From NCBI GenBank assembly GCA_937863905.1, contig CALMHV010000403.1, positions 1-5,055 on the forward strand: 5,055 nucleotides of DNA. Reading direction: 5' to 3'. Shown here in pieces: positions 1-5,052 of the stretch (within the stretch, counting starts at the first letter, position 1; every line of letters starts with the position of its first letter). Under the pieces are notes generated by a model that ran no database searches, had not been told where the DNA came from, and was given only the letters and a program-made list of their open reading frames with translations. The position numbers were made by a program, and so were the translations under genes. The DNA comes from an uncultured Bacillota bacterium. Its GTDB lineage: Bacteria > Bacillota > Sulfobacillia > UBA995 > UBA9673.

Positions 1-269
1 GGGCTGTCCAGGCCTTCGTTCTTGGCGCGCTTCAGCAGGTACATGTACTTCCGTTCGGAGGCTTCGAGCATGTAGATGGCGTGATCAACAAGGTCGGGGT
101 CGCAGACCATCTCGAAGTGGTTCTTCGCCGCCAGCCACTCCTCGCGGGCCCGGGAGATGCTCTGTCGCGGAGTGGGCGGGTGGCCTACCGGCAGGTCGAA
201 CTCGACCTCCGGGAGCAGCCTGGACGATATCGTGCCGAGAATCTGCCCCAAGGAAGCCACCGCAGGCAC
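1..269 (-). CDS. yaaL: DUF2508 (YaaL-family) protein, partial at the left edge
   Basis: This gene has no ORF call of its own and was found by translating the minus strand. Reading from a GTG at 269 gives 89 codons before the window ends, so the C-terminus is missing. Residues 44-83 carry the DUF2508 signature: a Trp (W45), then HFEMVCDPDLVDHAIYMLEA at 51-70, then ERKYMYLLKRAK at 72-83. The family is small (about 70-100 residues), so only a few residues are probably lost. The GTG was chosen because a GGAG sits 7 nt upstream (277-280) and an in-frame TAG lies farther upstream with no ATG between. In B. subtilis yaaL lies directly downstream of recR, as here. The molecular function of the family is unknown. 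The N-terminal 40 residues are not recognisable, and an internal GTG at codon 4 is an alternative start. Confidence 0.85.
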   Translation of the reverse strand, partial: MPAVASLGQILGTISSRLLPEVEFDLPVGHPPTPRQSISRAREEWLAAKNHFEMVCDPDLVDHAIYMLEASERKYMYLLKRAKNEGLDS

Positions 270-276
270 CCCTAGT

Positions 277-280
277 CTCC
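277..280 (-). promoter_or_regulatory. Ribosome binding site deciding the yaaL GTG start
   Basis: GGAG on the minus strand ends 7 nt before the GTG at 269. It supports this non-ATG start, since the reading frame has no ATG upstream before an in-frame stop. Confidence 0.5.
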
Positions 281-298
281 GGCCGGGCGCCGCAGTCG

Positions 299-322
299 CC
301 GGACGCGCGGTCAGGCGTCCGG
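299..322 (-). repeat. Perfect 8-bp inverted repeat in the recR-yaaL gap
   Basis: CCGGACGC (299-306) and GCGTCCGG (315-322) are exact reverse complements separated by 8 nt. In the operon transcript this would form a strong GC hairpin about 20 nt upstream of the yaaL ribosome binding site. No T-run follows on either strand, so it is not a standard intrinsic terminator. It could be an mRNA-processing or stability hairpin, or chance in GC-rich DNA. The rest of the 270-429 gap is GC-rich, and I see no supported gene or terminator in it. Confidence 0.4.
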
Positions 323-429
323 TCGCTTGGCGCGGCTTCCGACCCTATGGTCCATTGTGACCAGGGGGAATGGGGGCTATACGGGGCCGCGGGCGCGGCG
401 CGGACCGGCGACCTCGCCGCCGGCCGAGC

Positions 430-1029
430 CTACATGTCCCGCCGTCCTTCGAGAGCGCGGGCGAGGGTCGCTTCATCAGTGTACTCGAGATCGCCGCCCA
501 CGGGGATGCCGCGGGCGATGCGGGTCACCTTCAGGCCCAGGGGCTTCAGGAGGCGGGCCACGTACATCGCCGTGGCTTCGCCTTCGACCGTCGGGTTGGT
601 GGCCAGGATGACCTCCTTCGTTCCCCCGGCCTTCACCCGCTTGAGGAGTTCTGGGAGGCGGAGGGTTTCCGGCCCGATGCCCTCGAGCGGCGACAGACAA
701 CCCTCGAGAACGTGGTAGAGGCCGGCATAGGTCCGGGTCTTCTCCATGGCGATGAGATCGTTGGCTTCTTCGACCACGCAAAGGATGGAACTGTCGCGCC
801 TCGGGTCAGAGCAGATGCGACAGGGCTGGGCGTCGGCGAGATTGTAGCAGACCTGGCATCTTTGGATCTTGCGCTTGGCGTCGGCGAGCGCGGAGGCCAA
901 GGCCAGGACATCCCGCTCCTCCATGCGGAGGACGAAGAAAGCCAAGCGCTGGGCCGTCTTCGGCCCGATGCCGGGAAGGCGCATGAATTCCTGGACTAGC
1001 CGAGCCAGAGCGTCCGGATAGTGCGACAT
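430..1029 (-). CDS. recR: Recombination mediator protein RecR
   Basis: RecR forms a ring-shaped clamp that works with RecO and RecF to load RecA on gapped or SSB-coated DNA during recombinational repair in the cytoplasm. From the ATG at 1029 the protein is 199 residues, matching the usual 198-201. Visible in order: a helix-hairpin-helix (FMRLPGIGPKTAQRLAFFVL, about residues 15-35), a four-cysteine zinc finger (CQVC and CRIC, about residues 58-73), a Toprim domain from about residue 80 with acidic VVEE and the ATNPTVEGEAT block, and the conserved end GIPVGGDLEYTDEATLARAL. The frame also offers a GTG three codons upstream at 1038 with AAGGG 10 nt before it. I prefer the ATG because relatives begin with M-x-YP just before the helix-hairpin-helix. 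The gene starts 12 nt past the ebfC stop, so it is surely co-transcribed with it. Confidence 0.97.
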   Translation of the reverse strand: MSHYPDALARLVQEFMRLPGIGPKTAQRLAFFVLRMEERDVLALASALADAKRKIQRCQVCYNLADAQPCRICSDPRRDSSILCVVEEANDLIAMEKTRTYAGLYHVLEGCLSPLEGIGPETLRLPELLKRVKAGGTKEVILATNPTVEGEATAMYVARLLKPLGLKVTRIARGIPVGGDLEYTDEATLARALEGRRDM

Positions 1030-1041
1030 GACGGACACGGC

Positions 1042-1380
1042 CTACCGGCCCTTTCCGGGCGGGAAGCCGGGCAGCCCGGCCAACCCGAGCCCTCCGGCCA
1101 ACCGGCCCATCTCGTTCGCCGCCATTTCCTCGGCTTGCCGGAAGGCCTCGCTGACCGCCGCGATGATGAGGTCCTGGAGCATCTCGATGTCGTCCGGGTC
1201 GACGACCTTCCTGTCTAGAACCAGTTCGACTAGTTGCTTGTCTCCCGTCACTTTGGCCCGGACCATCCCGCCGCCGGAGGTCGCCTCGACCGTCCGCGCC
1301 GCGATCTCCTTCTGGACGCGCTCCATTTCCTCTTGAAGCTTCTGGGCTTGGCGCATGAGCTTGTTCATATCGAAGGACAT
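1042..1380 (-). CDS. ebfC: YbaB/EbfC family nucleoid-associated protein
   Basis: This is a small DNA-binding protein of the YbaB/EbfC family (YaaK in B. subtilis). Relatives form dimers that bind DNA and associate with the nucleoid. The product is 112 residues, close to the usual 100-110. Residues 1-30 form the long charged N-terminal helix (NKLMRQAQKLQEEMERVQKE). The family core follows with a Gly-rich turn (TSGGGMVRAKVTGDKQ), then DPDDIEMLQDLIIAAVSEAF, and a Gly/Pro-rich tail. The start is the ATG at 1380, because a perfect AGGAGGT lies 6 nt upstream and the family begins here. The frame stays open for 25 more codons to an ATG that overlaps the dnaX stop, but that extension is low complexity and lacks a good ribosome binding site. 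The dnaX-ebfC-recR order is a widespread bacterial operon. Confidence 0.96.
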   Translation of the reverse strand: MSFDMNKLMRQAQKLQEEMERVQKEIAARTVEATSGGGMVRAKVTGDKQLVELVLDRKVVDPDDIEMLQDLIIAAVSEAFRQAEEMAANEMGRLAGGLGLAGLPGFPPGKGR

Positions 1381-1386
1381 CGTCCG

Positions 1387-1393
1387 ACCTCCT
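1387..1393 (-). promoter_or_regulatory. Strong ribosome binding site of ebfC
   Basis: AGGAGGT on the minus strand, with 6 nt to the ATG at 1380. This full Shine-Dalgarno match decides the internal ATG over the upstream in-frame ATG at 1455. Confidence 0.85.
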
Positions 1394-1451
1394 GAGCCTT
1401 GGCCGCCCTCGTGCTGAACCGGCCTGGGGCTAGTGCCGACCTCCGCCGGCT

Positions 1452-3320
1452 TCATCGTTCGTCGTCTACGACCTGACCGTCGAAGATAGTTACCGCCTTA
1501 TCAAGAATGCTATCCGAAGCGGGCCTGTCTGACCCGGCACCGCCCGCGGAGCCGGGCGATGGGTCTGAGTTTCGACCCGCCAGGGGTGAGACCCGGCTCG
1601 GCCCGCGGGGCGAACCGGAACTCGCGTCGGTGCGGCCGCCCGACGCGCGAGGTCTGGCCGTCGAAGCCGTCCCGCCGCTCTTCCCCGGAGGCGGCAGCGG
1701 AACGTTCTCCGCGCGCGGGAGGAGTGGCTCGTCAGGCGCCCCGGATGGAGTCGGCGCGCGGGTTTGCTCCGGGCCTGGTCCTTCCTCCAGGAGGCGGCAA
1801 CGCACCATGAGTTTGACGCCGGTCGCCTCCGAGAGGGCCTCTTCGCAGACCTGGCGGTGCTTCTCTTCTTCCATCTGCTCCTTGTGGAACTTCGCGCCGA
1901 AGCCTAGCGTCACCCAACCGTCGCCGAGGGTGATGGGTTTGGCGCGGAGCAGGAAGGCTCGCGTGAACACGTTCTTCTTACGGACGCGGTTCAGGAGGTC
2001 CTCCCAGTTGTCCCGAAGCCATTGCAGGGTGACTGTCCCGTCGGTCGGGTCGGGAGGAGGCGAAGGTCGGGCAGCCGGCGGTGGCGCCGTCGCCGCGGAT
2101 GGCGCGGACGGCGCGGCCTGCGGCGCGGTCCCCGGCGCCCCGGACGCGGGCGGCGCAGACGGGACGAGCGCGGGCGGGTCCGCGGCCCTCGGCCCGCGCA
2201 TAGCCTCAAGGGCGAAGCCGAGGAGGGCCATCTCGAGCACCAGCCTAGGCTGCGGGGAATACCGCATCTGCGAGTCGGCGGCTATCAGGCGGTCGAGGAA
2301 CTGCAGCAGCCGGGCGGTCGGCCACGTCTGCGCGTCCTGAACGAGGTCACCGTCGAGCGCAACGTTCGGGGCGTCAGCGGTCTCCGCCGTTCCGAGCGCG
2401 CCGGAAGAGGCCCGCCTCGCTCCGAGACCCGCCAGGAAGACGTCGCGGAGATAGCCGATGAGCCCGCCCAGGACGGCAGCTGGGTCACGCCCGGCGCGCA
2501 GTATCGCGTCCAGAGCCTCTACGACCTCGGCCACGTGGCCCGCGGCCGTCAGCCCAGCCAGCTTCCGCAGGGCGTCCCGGTCGAGACCGCCGGTCACCAT
2601 CAAGAAATCATCGACCGAGGGGCTTTCCCCGGCGAAGGCCACGCACTGCTCAAGAAGCCCCAAAGCGTCCCGCAGGCTCCCCTCGGCCTTCCGCGCGATC
2701 AGGAGCAGGAGTTCGTCCGGGACCTTCAGGCCCTCGGCCACAGCCACGCGACGCAGCCGCTCGACGATGTCCGGCTCGGGAACCGGGCGGAAATCGAACC
2801 TCTGACACCGCGACCTGACCGTGGGGATGATCTTCTCCGGTTCCGTCGTGGCCAGGATGAAAACCACGTGCGGCGGCGGTTCCTCGAGGGTCTTCAGAAA
2901 CGCGTTGTAGGCATCCTTCGTCATCTGGTGGGCTTCGTCGATGATGTAGACCTTGAAGCGTCCGGCCATCGGCGAGAGCCCGACGTTCTCCTGGAGGGCT
3001 CGGATCTCGTCGATGCCGCGGTTGGAGGCGGCGTCGAGTTCGATGACGTCCGGCGACGACCCGCCCGAGATGGCCTCGCACGATTCGCACTTGCCGCACG
3101 GTTCAGCCGTTGGTCCCGGGGCGCTCCCGCAGTTGAGGCACATGGCCAGGAGTCTGGCCATGGTCGTCTTGCCCGTTCCGCGGCGCCCGCCGAAAAGGTA
3201 GGCCTGGGCCACCCGGCCCTGCGTGACAGCGTTCCGCAGGGTTCGGGTCACATGCTCTTGCCGGGTGACTTCGCCGAAGGCCCGGGGGCGCCAACGCCGG
3301 TTCAGTGAGAGATAGGCCAA
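1452..3320 (-). CDS. dnaX: DNA polymerase III subunit gamma/tau
   Basis: DnaX is the ATPase subunit of the clamp loader, which places the beta clamp on primed DNA and links polymerase cores in the replisome. From the TTG at 3320 it has 622 residues. Visible: the N-terminal family start MAYLSLNRRWRPRAF, Walker A GRRGTGKT (45-52), zinc cysteines C64, C75, C78 and C81, Walker B VYIIDEAH (124-131), sensor region ILATTEPEKI, the SRC arginine-finger motif (170-172), and sensor 2 EGSLRDAL (213-220). The clamp-loader collar domain runs to about 375. A Pro/Ala linker (about 380-428) leads to the tau C-terminal domain (about 430-510). A low-complexity tail then ends in the conserved terminal motif DKAVTIFDGQVV (607-618). 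The frame is open 47 codons farther upstream, but that stretch is unlike DnaX. TTG has AGGAG 9 nt upstream. The stop overlaps an in-frame upstream ATG of ebfC (ATGA). Confidence 0.97.
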   Translation of the reverse strand: MAYLSLNRRWRPRAFGEVTRQEHVTRTLRNAVTQGRVAQAYLFGGRRGTGKTTMARLLAMCLNCGSAPGPTAEPCGKCESCEAISGGSSPDVIELDAASNRGIDEIRALQENVGLSPMAGRFKVYIIDEAHQMTKDAYNAFLKTLEEPPPHVVFILATTEPEKIIPTVRSRCQRFDFRPVPEPDIVERLRRVAVAEGLKVPDELLLLIARKAEGSLRDALGLLEQCVAFAGESPSVDDFLMVTGGLDRDALRKLAGLTAAGHVAEVVEALDAILRAGRDPAAVLGGLIGYLRDVFLAGLGARRASSGALGTAETADAPNVALDGDLVQDAQTWPTARLLQFLDRLIAADSQMRYSPQPRLVLEMALLGFALEAMRGPRAADPPALVPSAPPASGAPGTAPQAAPSAPSAATAPPPAARPSPPPDPTDGTVTLQWLRDNWEDLLNRVRKKNVFTRAFLLRAKPITLGDGWVTLGFGAKFHKEQMEEEKHRQVCEEALSEATGVKLMVRCRLLEEGPGPEQTRAPTPSGAPDEPLLPRAENVPLPPPGKSGGTASTARPRASGGRTDASSGSPRGPSRVSPLAGRNSDPSPGSAGGAGSDRPASDSILDKAVTIFDGQVVDDER

Positions 3321-3329
3321 AGTGCCCCA

Positions 3330-3334
3330 CTCCT
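3330..3334 (-). promoter_or_regulatory. Ribosome binding site deciding the dnaX TTG start
   Basis: AGGAG on the minus strand lies 9 nt before the TTG at 3320. Together with the family N-terminus beginning at this codon, it argues against the longer open frame reaching 3461. Confidence 0.65.
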
Positions 3335-3375
3335 GTGGTGGTTCTGGGGAAACTCCGAATGGAGAATGCGACGGG

Positions 3376-3389
3376 CTAGAACTTTCTAG
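3376..3389. promoter_or_regulatory. Perfect 6-2-6 palindrome, possible operator between dnaX and the lipoprotein gene
   Basis: CTAGAA (3376-3381) and TTCTAG (3384-3389) are exact reverse complements around a CT spacer. The symmetry extends to GGG (3373-3375) and CCC (3391-3393) if one A (3390) is skipped. It is one of the few AT-richer spots in the window and lies about 55 nt upstream of the dnaX start. It could be a dimeric repressor site or a leader hairpin. It does not match the LexA or CIRCE consensus as I know them. Confidence 0.4.
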
Positions 3390-3401
3390 ACCCCCGAACC
3401 G

Positions 3402-3433
3402 TTTCCTGTGGTAAGCAAGGAGTTTACCGGAAA
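3402..3433. repeat. Bipartite inverted repeat in the divergent intergenic region
   Basis: TTTCC (3402-3406) and GGTAA (3410-3414) are matched in reverse complement by TTACC (3424-3428) and GGAAA (3429-3433). The loop is 9 nt, with one 3-nt bulge (3407-3409) on one side only. That is ten base pairs in total. It could fold in the 5' leader of dnaX or act as a protein-binding site. It lies 62 nt before the lipoprotein start and about 82 nt before the dnaX start. Confidence 0.35.
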
Positions 3434-3481
3434 TCGAAGAAAGGCCAGTCAGATACGGCAACGGGGCTGCCTGCGAGGCTG

Positions 3482-3487
3482 AGGAGG
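3482..3487 (+). promoter_or_regulatory. Ribosome binding site deciding the lipoprotein TTG start
   Basis: AGGAGG ends 7 nt before the first of two adjacent TTG codons (3495 and 3498). The spacing favours 3495. No ATG in this frame precedes the signal peptide. Confidence 0.75.
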
Positions 3488-3494
3488 AACACTG

Positions 3495-4418
3495 TTGTTG
3501 CGTAAATGCCAGTTCACCAAACTGACCATCGCCTTCCTCGGTCTGTCAGTCCTGATGTTGGGGATGGGGCTCACCGCGGGTTGCCGGAAAGGCCCCGATC
3601 GGTTGGTCCTCGGCATCGTGGCCCCGTCGTCTCCGGCCAACCCGGGGGGCCTGCCCCGGGAGCAGTCGGAAGAGCTGTCCCAGGCCATAGCCGATGCGCT
3701 GGCCACCGGGACCCGCATTGAAGTGTTCCCTTTCTCCACCGCGGCCGAACTCATCAGAGCCCTCGGCGCCGGCCATGCCGACATCGCCATCTGCAGCGCC
3801 TACACGTACGTCGCGACGCACGACGCCTCGGGGGCTCAGGTTCTCTTCAAGACCATTATCCGGGGTCGGGACGGCACGTGGTCGGACATCGTCGCTCTCG
3901 CCACCGGAGGACCGCGCTCACTCGAGCAATTGAAGGGCAAGACCATCGGTTTCTCAGACCCCGCTTCCCCTTGGGGGTACCTCTTCCCGGCCGCTTACCT
4001 CGCGGAGAATGGTGTGCTGACCCCGGAGGACCTGGGACGCGCGGTCTTCTTGGGGGACGAACAGGCGGCATTGCGGGCGGTCCTGGAGGGCAGGTTGGTC
4101 GCGACGGCCTGCTCCGGAGAGGCCTTGGCCCTTCTGACCCAGAGCGTCCCGGACGCAGGCGCCCTCCTGGCGGTTATCGCCTCCACCCCACCTGTCCCGG
4201 GGACCACGGTCGTCGTCAGAGCCGGGCTGGACTCCGATCTCGTCGACAAGATAAAGCTGGCCATCGCCACCGCCGTGAGCGGCGGCGATGGCCGGAAGGC
4301 CTGGCGGGCCATCACCGGGACTGACGGCGTCGTCGAAGCCACCGACAGCGACTACGAAGTGATCCGGAAGATGGTGGCGACGCTCGGACTGGACATTGCC
4401 GTGCTGGCCGAGCAGTAG
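3495..4418 (+). CDS. PhnD-like phosphate/phosphonate ABC transporter substrate-binding lipoprotein
   Basis: The product has 307 residues and is a probable solute-binding lipoprotein tethered to the outer face of the membrane. A basic start (RK at 3-4, K9) leads into a hydrophobic segment (about 10-28) and a lipobox LTAGC with lipidated Cys at 30. The mature part resembles PhnD/PtxB-type binding proteins: RLVLGIVAPSSP opening, the lobe helix ELIRALGAGHADIAICSAYTY (85-105), the block LKGKTIGFSDPASPWGYLFP (146-165), and STPPVPGTTVVVRAGLD before the C-terminal helices. Family members capture phosphate, phosphite or phosphonates, but the usual S-T-S-G ligand loop reads S-P-W-G here, so the ligand is uncertain. 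No ATPase or permease gene is next to it, so it may be an orphan receptor. It lies between ffs and dnaX on the opposite strand. TAXI-type binding proteins are a less likely alternative. Confidence 0.88.
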   Translation: MLRKCQFTKLTIAFLGLSVLMLGMGLTAGCRKGPDRLVLGIVAPSSPANPGGLPREQSEELSQAIADALATGTRIEVFPFSTAAELIRALGAGHADIAICSAYTYVATHDASGAQVLFKTIIRGRDGTWSDIVALATGGPRSLEQLKGKTIGFSDPASPWGYLFPAAYLAENGVLTPEDLGRAVFLGDEQAALRAVLEGRLVATACSGEALALLTQSVPDAGALLAVIASTPPVPGTTVVVRAGLDSDLVDKIKLAIATAVSGGDGRKAWRAITGTDGVVEATDSDYEVIRKMVATLGLDIAVLAEQ

Positions 4419-4445
4419 GCGGCGGGCGTCAGGCTTGTCGAGGAT

Positions 4446-4496
4446 GCGAACGAAACGAAAAGGCCCGGCGCAACTTCGCCGGGCCTTCGCGTTCGC
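4446..4496 (-). terminator. Intrinsic terminator of ffs, probably shared with the convergent lipoprotein gene
   Basis: The core is an 11-bp perfect stem (4460-4470 with 4477-4487) around a 6-nt loop. Read on the minus strand it is followed by TTTTCGTTTCGTT, a T-rich tract, which makes it a good terminator just after the SRP RNA. Read on the plus strand it lies 42 nt past the lipoprotein stop but has only TT after the stem, so termination there would be weaker. A second pairing of 7 bp, GCGAACG (4446-4452) with CGTTCGC (4490-4496), encloses the core. Confidence 0.85.
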
Positions 4497-4503
4497 AGAA
4501 CTA

Positions 4504-4777
4504 AGCGGCCGCGCACCCACCTTTGACCTCGAGCTTGCCGGCGGTACCGGCGGGGCCGGCTCGGACCAGGGGCGCCTGCGGCACACGGGAGAGCCCGCTT
4601 ACCGCTGCTCCCTTCCGGGCCTCGCGGGGTTCACAGGTTCCCGTTGCGCAGGTCCAGGTCTTCAACGCCACCGTCGCCGGTCAGCCCGACAAGTCCAGGC
4701 CGGGGGCGGGAGTTCGACCCCGCTATAGCGGGTTGCGGGTGCAGGGCACCGCTACCTCCCCATCTAGCGCGGCCACA
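4504..4777 (-). ncRNA. ffs: Signal recognition particle RNA, large bacterial type
   Basis: This is the RNA scaffold of the signal recognition particle, which binds Ffh and targets ribosomes making membrane and secreted proteins to the membrane. On the minus strand the S domain is clear: GGCCCGGAAGGGAGCAGC around the GGAA tetraloop (4613-4616), the downstream CCGTGTGCCGCAGG, and AACGGGAACCTGTGAACC before it. The 5' part holds an Alu-like domain with GGGGAGGTAGCGGTGCCCTG, nearly the same as the B. subtilis scRNA. The two ends pair (GGCCGCGC at 4774-4767 with GCGCGGCC at 4514-4507), which sets the length near 274 nt, like the 271-nt B. subtilis RNA. The exact ends depend on processing. A terminator follows at once. 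No clear promoter lies in the 58 nt between it and the upstream tRNA, so co-transcription with the tRNAs is possible. Confidence 0.95.
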
Positions 4778-4835
4778 ACTAGAGAGCAACAGGAAAGAGG
4801 ACCAAGACACTCGACAACTCCGGACAGGGAGAAGA

Positions 4836-4925
4836 TGGCGGAAGGGGCGGGATTTGAACCCGCGAGGCAGTTTCCCACCTACACGCTCTCCAGGCGTGCT
4901 CCTTAGACCACTCGGACACCCTTCC
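4836..4925 (-). tRNA. tRNA-Ser, anticodon GGA
   Basis: The 90-nt gene folds as a class II tRNA. The 7-bp acceptor stem is GGAAGGG with CCCTTCC. The 3-bp D stem is TCC/GGA. The anticodon stem is CACGC/GCGTG around loop CTGGAGA, with anticodon GGA at 4889-4891. The 18-nt variable region can form an arm with a GAAA loop. The T arm is GCGGG-TTCAAAT-CCCGC. Discriminator G and CCA are encoded. The long variable arm and discriminator G fit serine. It reads UCC and UCU codons and is probably co-transcribed with the next tRNA 34 nt upstream. Confidence 0.97.
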
Positions 4926-4959
4926 GCGCTAATCGTCGATGTCGGCCCCCGCCCAAGAC

Positions 4960-5052
4960 TGGCGGAGGGGGCGGGATTTGAACCCGCGAGGCGTTTTGAG
5001 CGCCTACTCGATTTCGAGTCGAGCTCGATCGACCGGTCTCCGACACCCCTCC
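4960..5052 (-). tRNA. tRNA-Ser, anticodon CGA
   Basis: The 93-nt gene is complete and ends 3 nt before the window edge. Acceptor stem GGAGGGG/CCCCTCC, D stem TCG/CGA with a 13-nt loop, anticodon stem CTCGA/TCGAG around loop CTCGAAA with anticodon CGA at 5014-5016. The 19-nt variable region folds as AGGCG/CGCCT, and the T arm is identical to that of the neighbouring tRNA. Discriminator G and CCA are encoded. It reads UCG, a codon expected to be common in a GC-rich genome. The promoter must lie outside the window. Confidence 0.97.

Noticed and set aside
313..357. 14-codon minus-strand open frame starting ATGGACCAT between recR and yaaL
   Set aside because: There is no ribosome binding site and no similarity to anything I recognise.
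342..382. Short inverted repeats (CCATT/AATGG, GACC/GGTC) after recR
   Set aside because: Stems are 4-5 bp, overlap each other and have no T-run. They are no better than chance in this composition.
2000..2330. Programmed frameshift site for making gamma from dnaX
   Set aside because: I saw no A-AAA-AAG type slippery run in or near the linker region. The Lys codons near residues 448-449 read AAG AAG after CGT, which is not a slippery heptamer.
2022..3308. 428-codon plus-strand open frame opposite dnaX
   Set aside because: It is antisense to unmistakable DnaX motifs, is rich in Arg/Gly typical of GC-rich shadow frames, and shows no recognisable domain.
3321..3461. 47-codon upstream extension of dnaX
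   Set aside because: It overlaps the intergenic dyads, has no resemblance to the DnaX N-terminus, and the TTG at 3320 has a ribosome binding site and starts the family sequence exactly.
3321..3494. Sigma-A promoters for dnaX and the lipoprotein gene
   Set aside because: Candidates such as TAAACT or AGATAC lack a properly spaced -35 partner, so none is reported as a feature.
4523..4906. Plus-strand open frame ending in a GAGFEPAR-like peptide
   Set aside because: It crosses the SRP RNA and tRNA-Ser. The GAGFEPAR peptide is the well-known false translation of the antisense strand of a tRNA gene.
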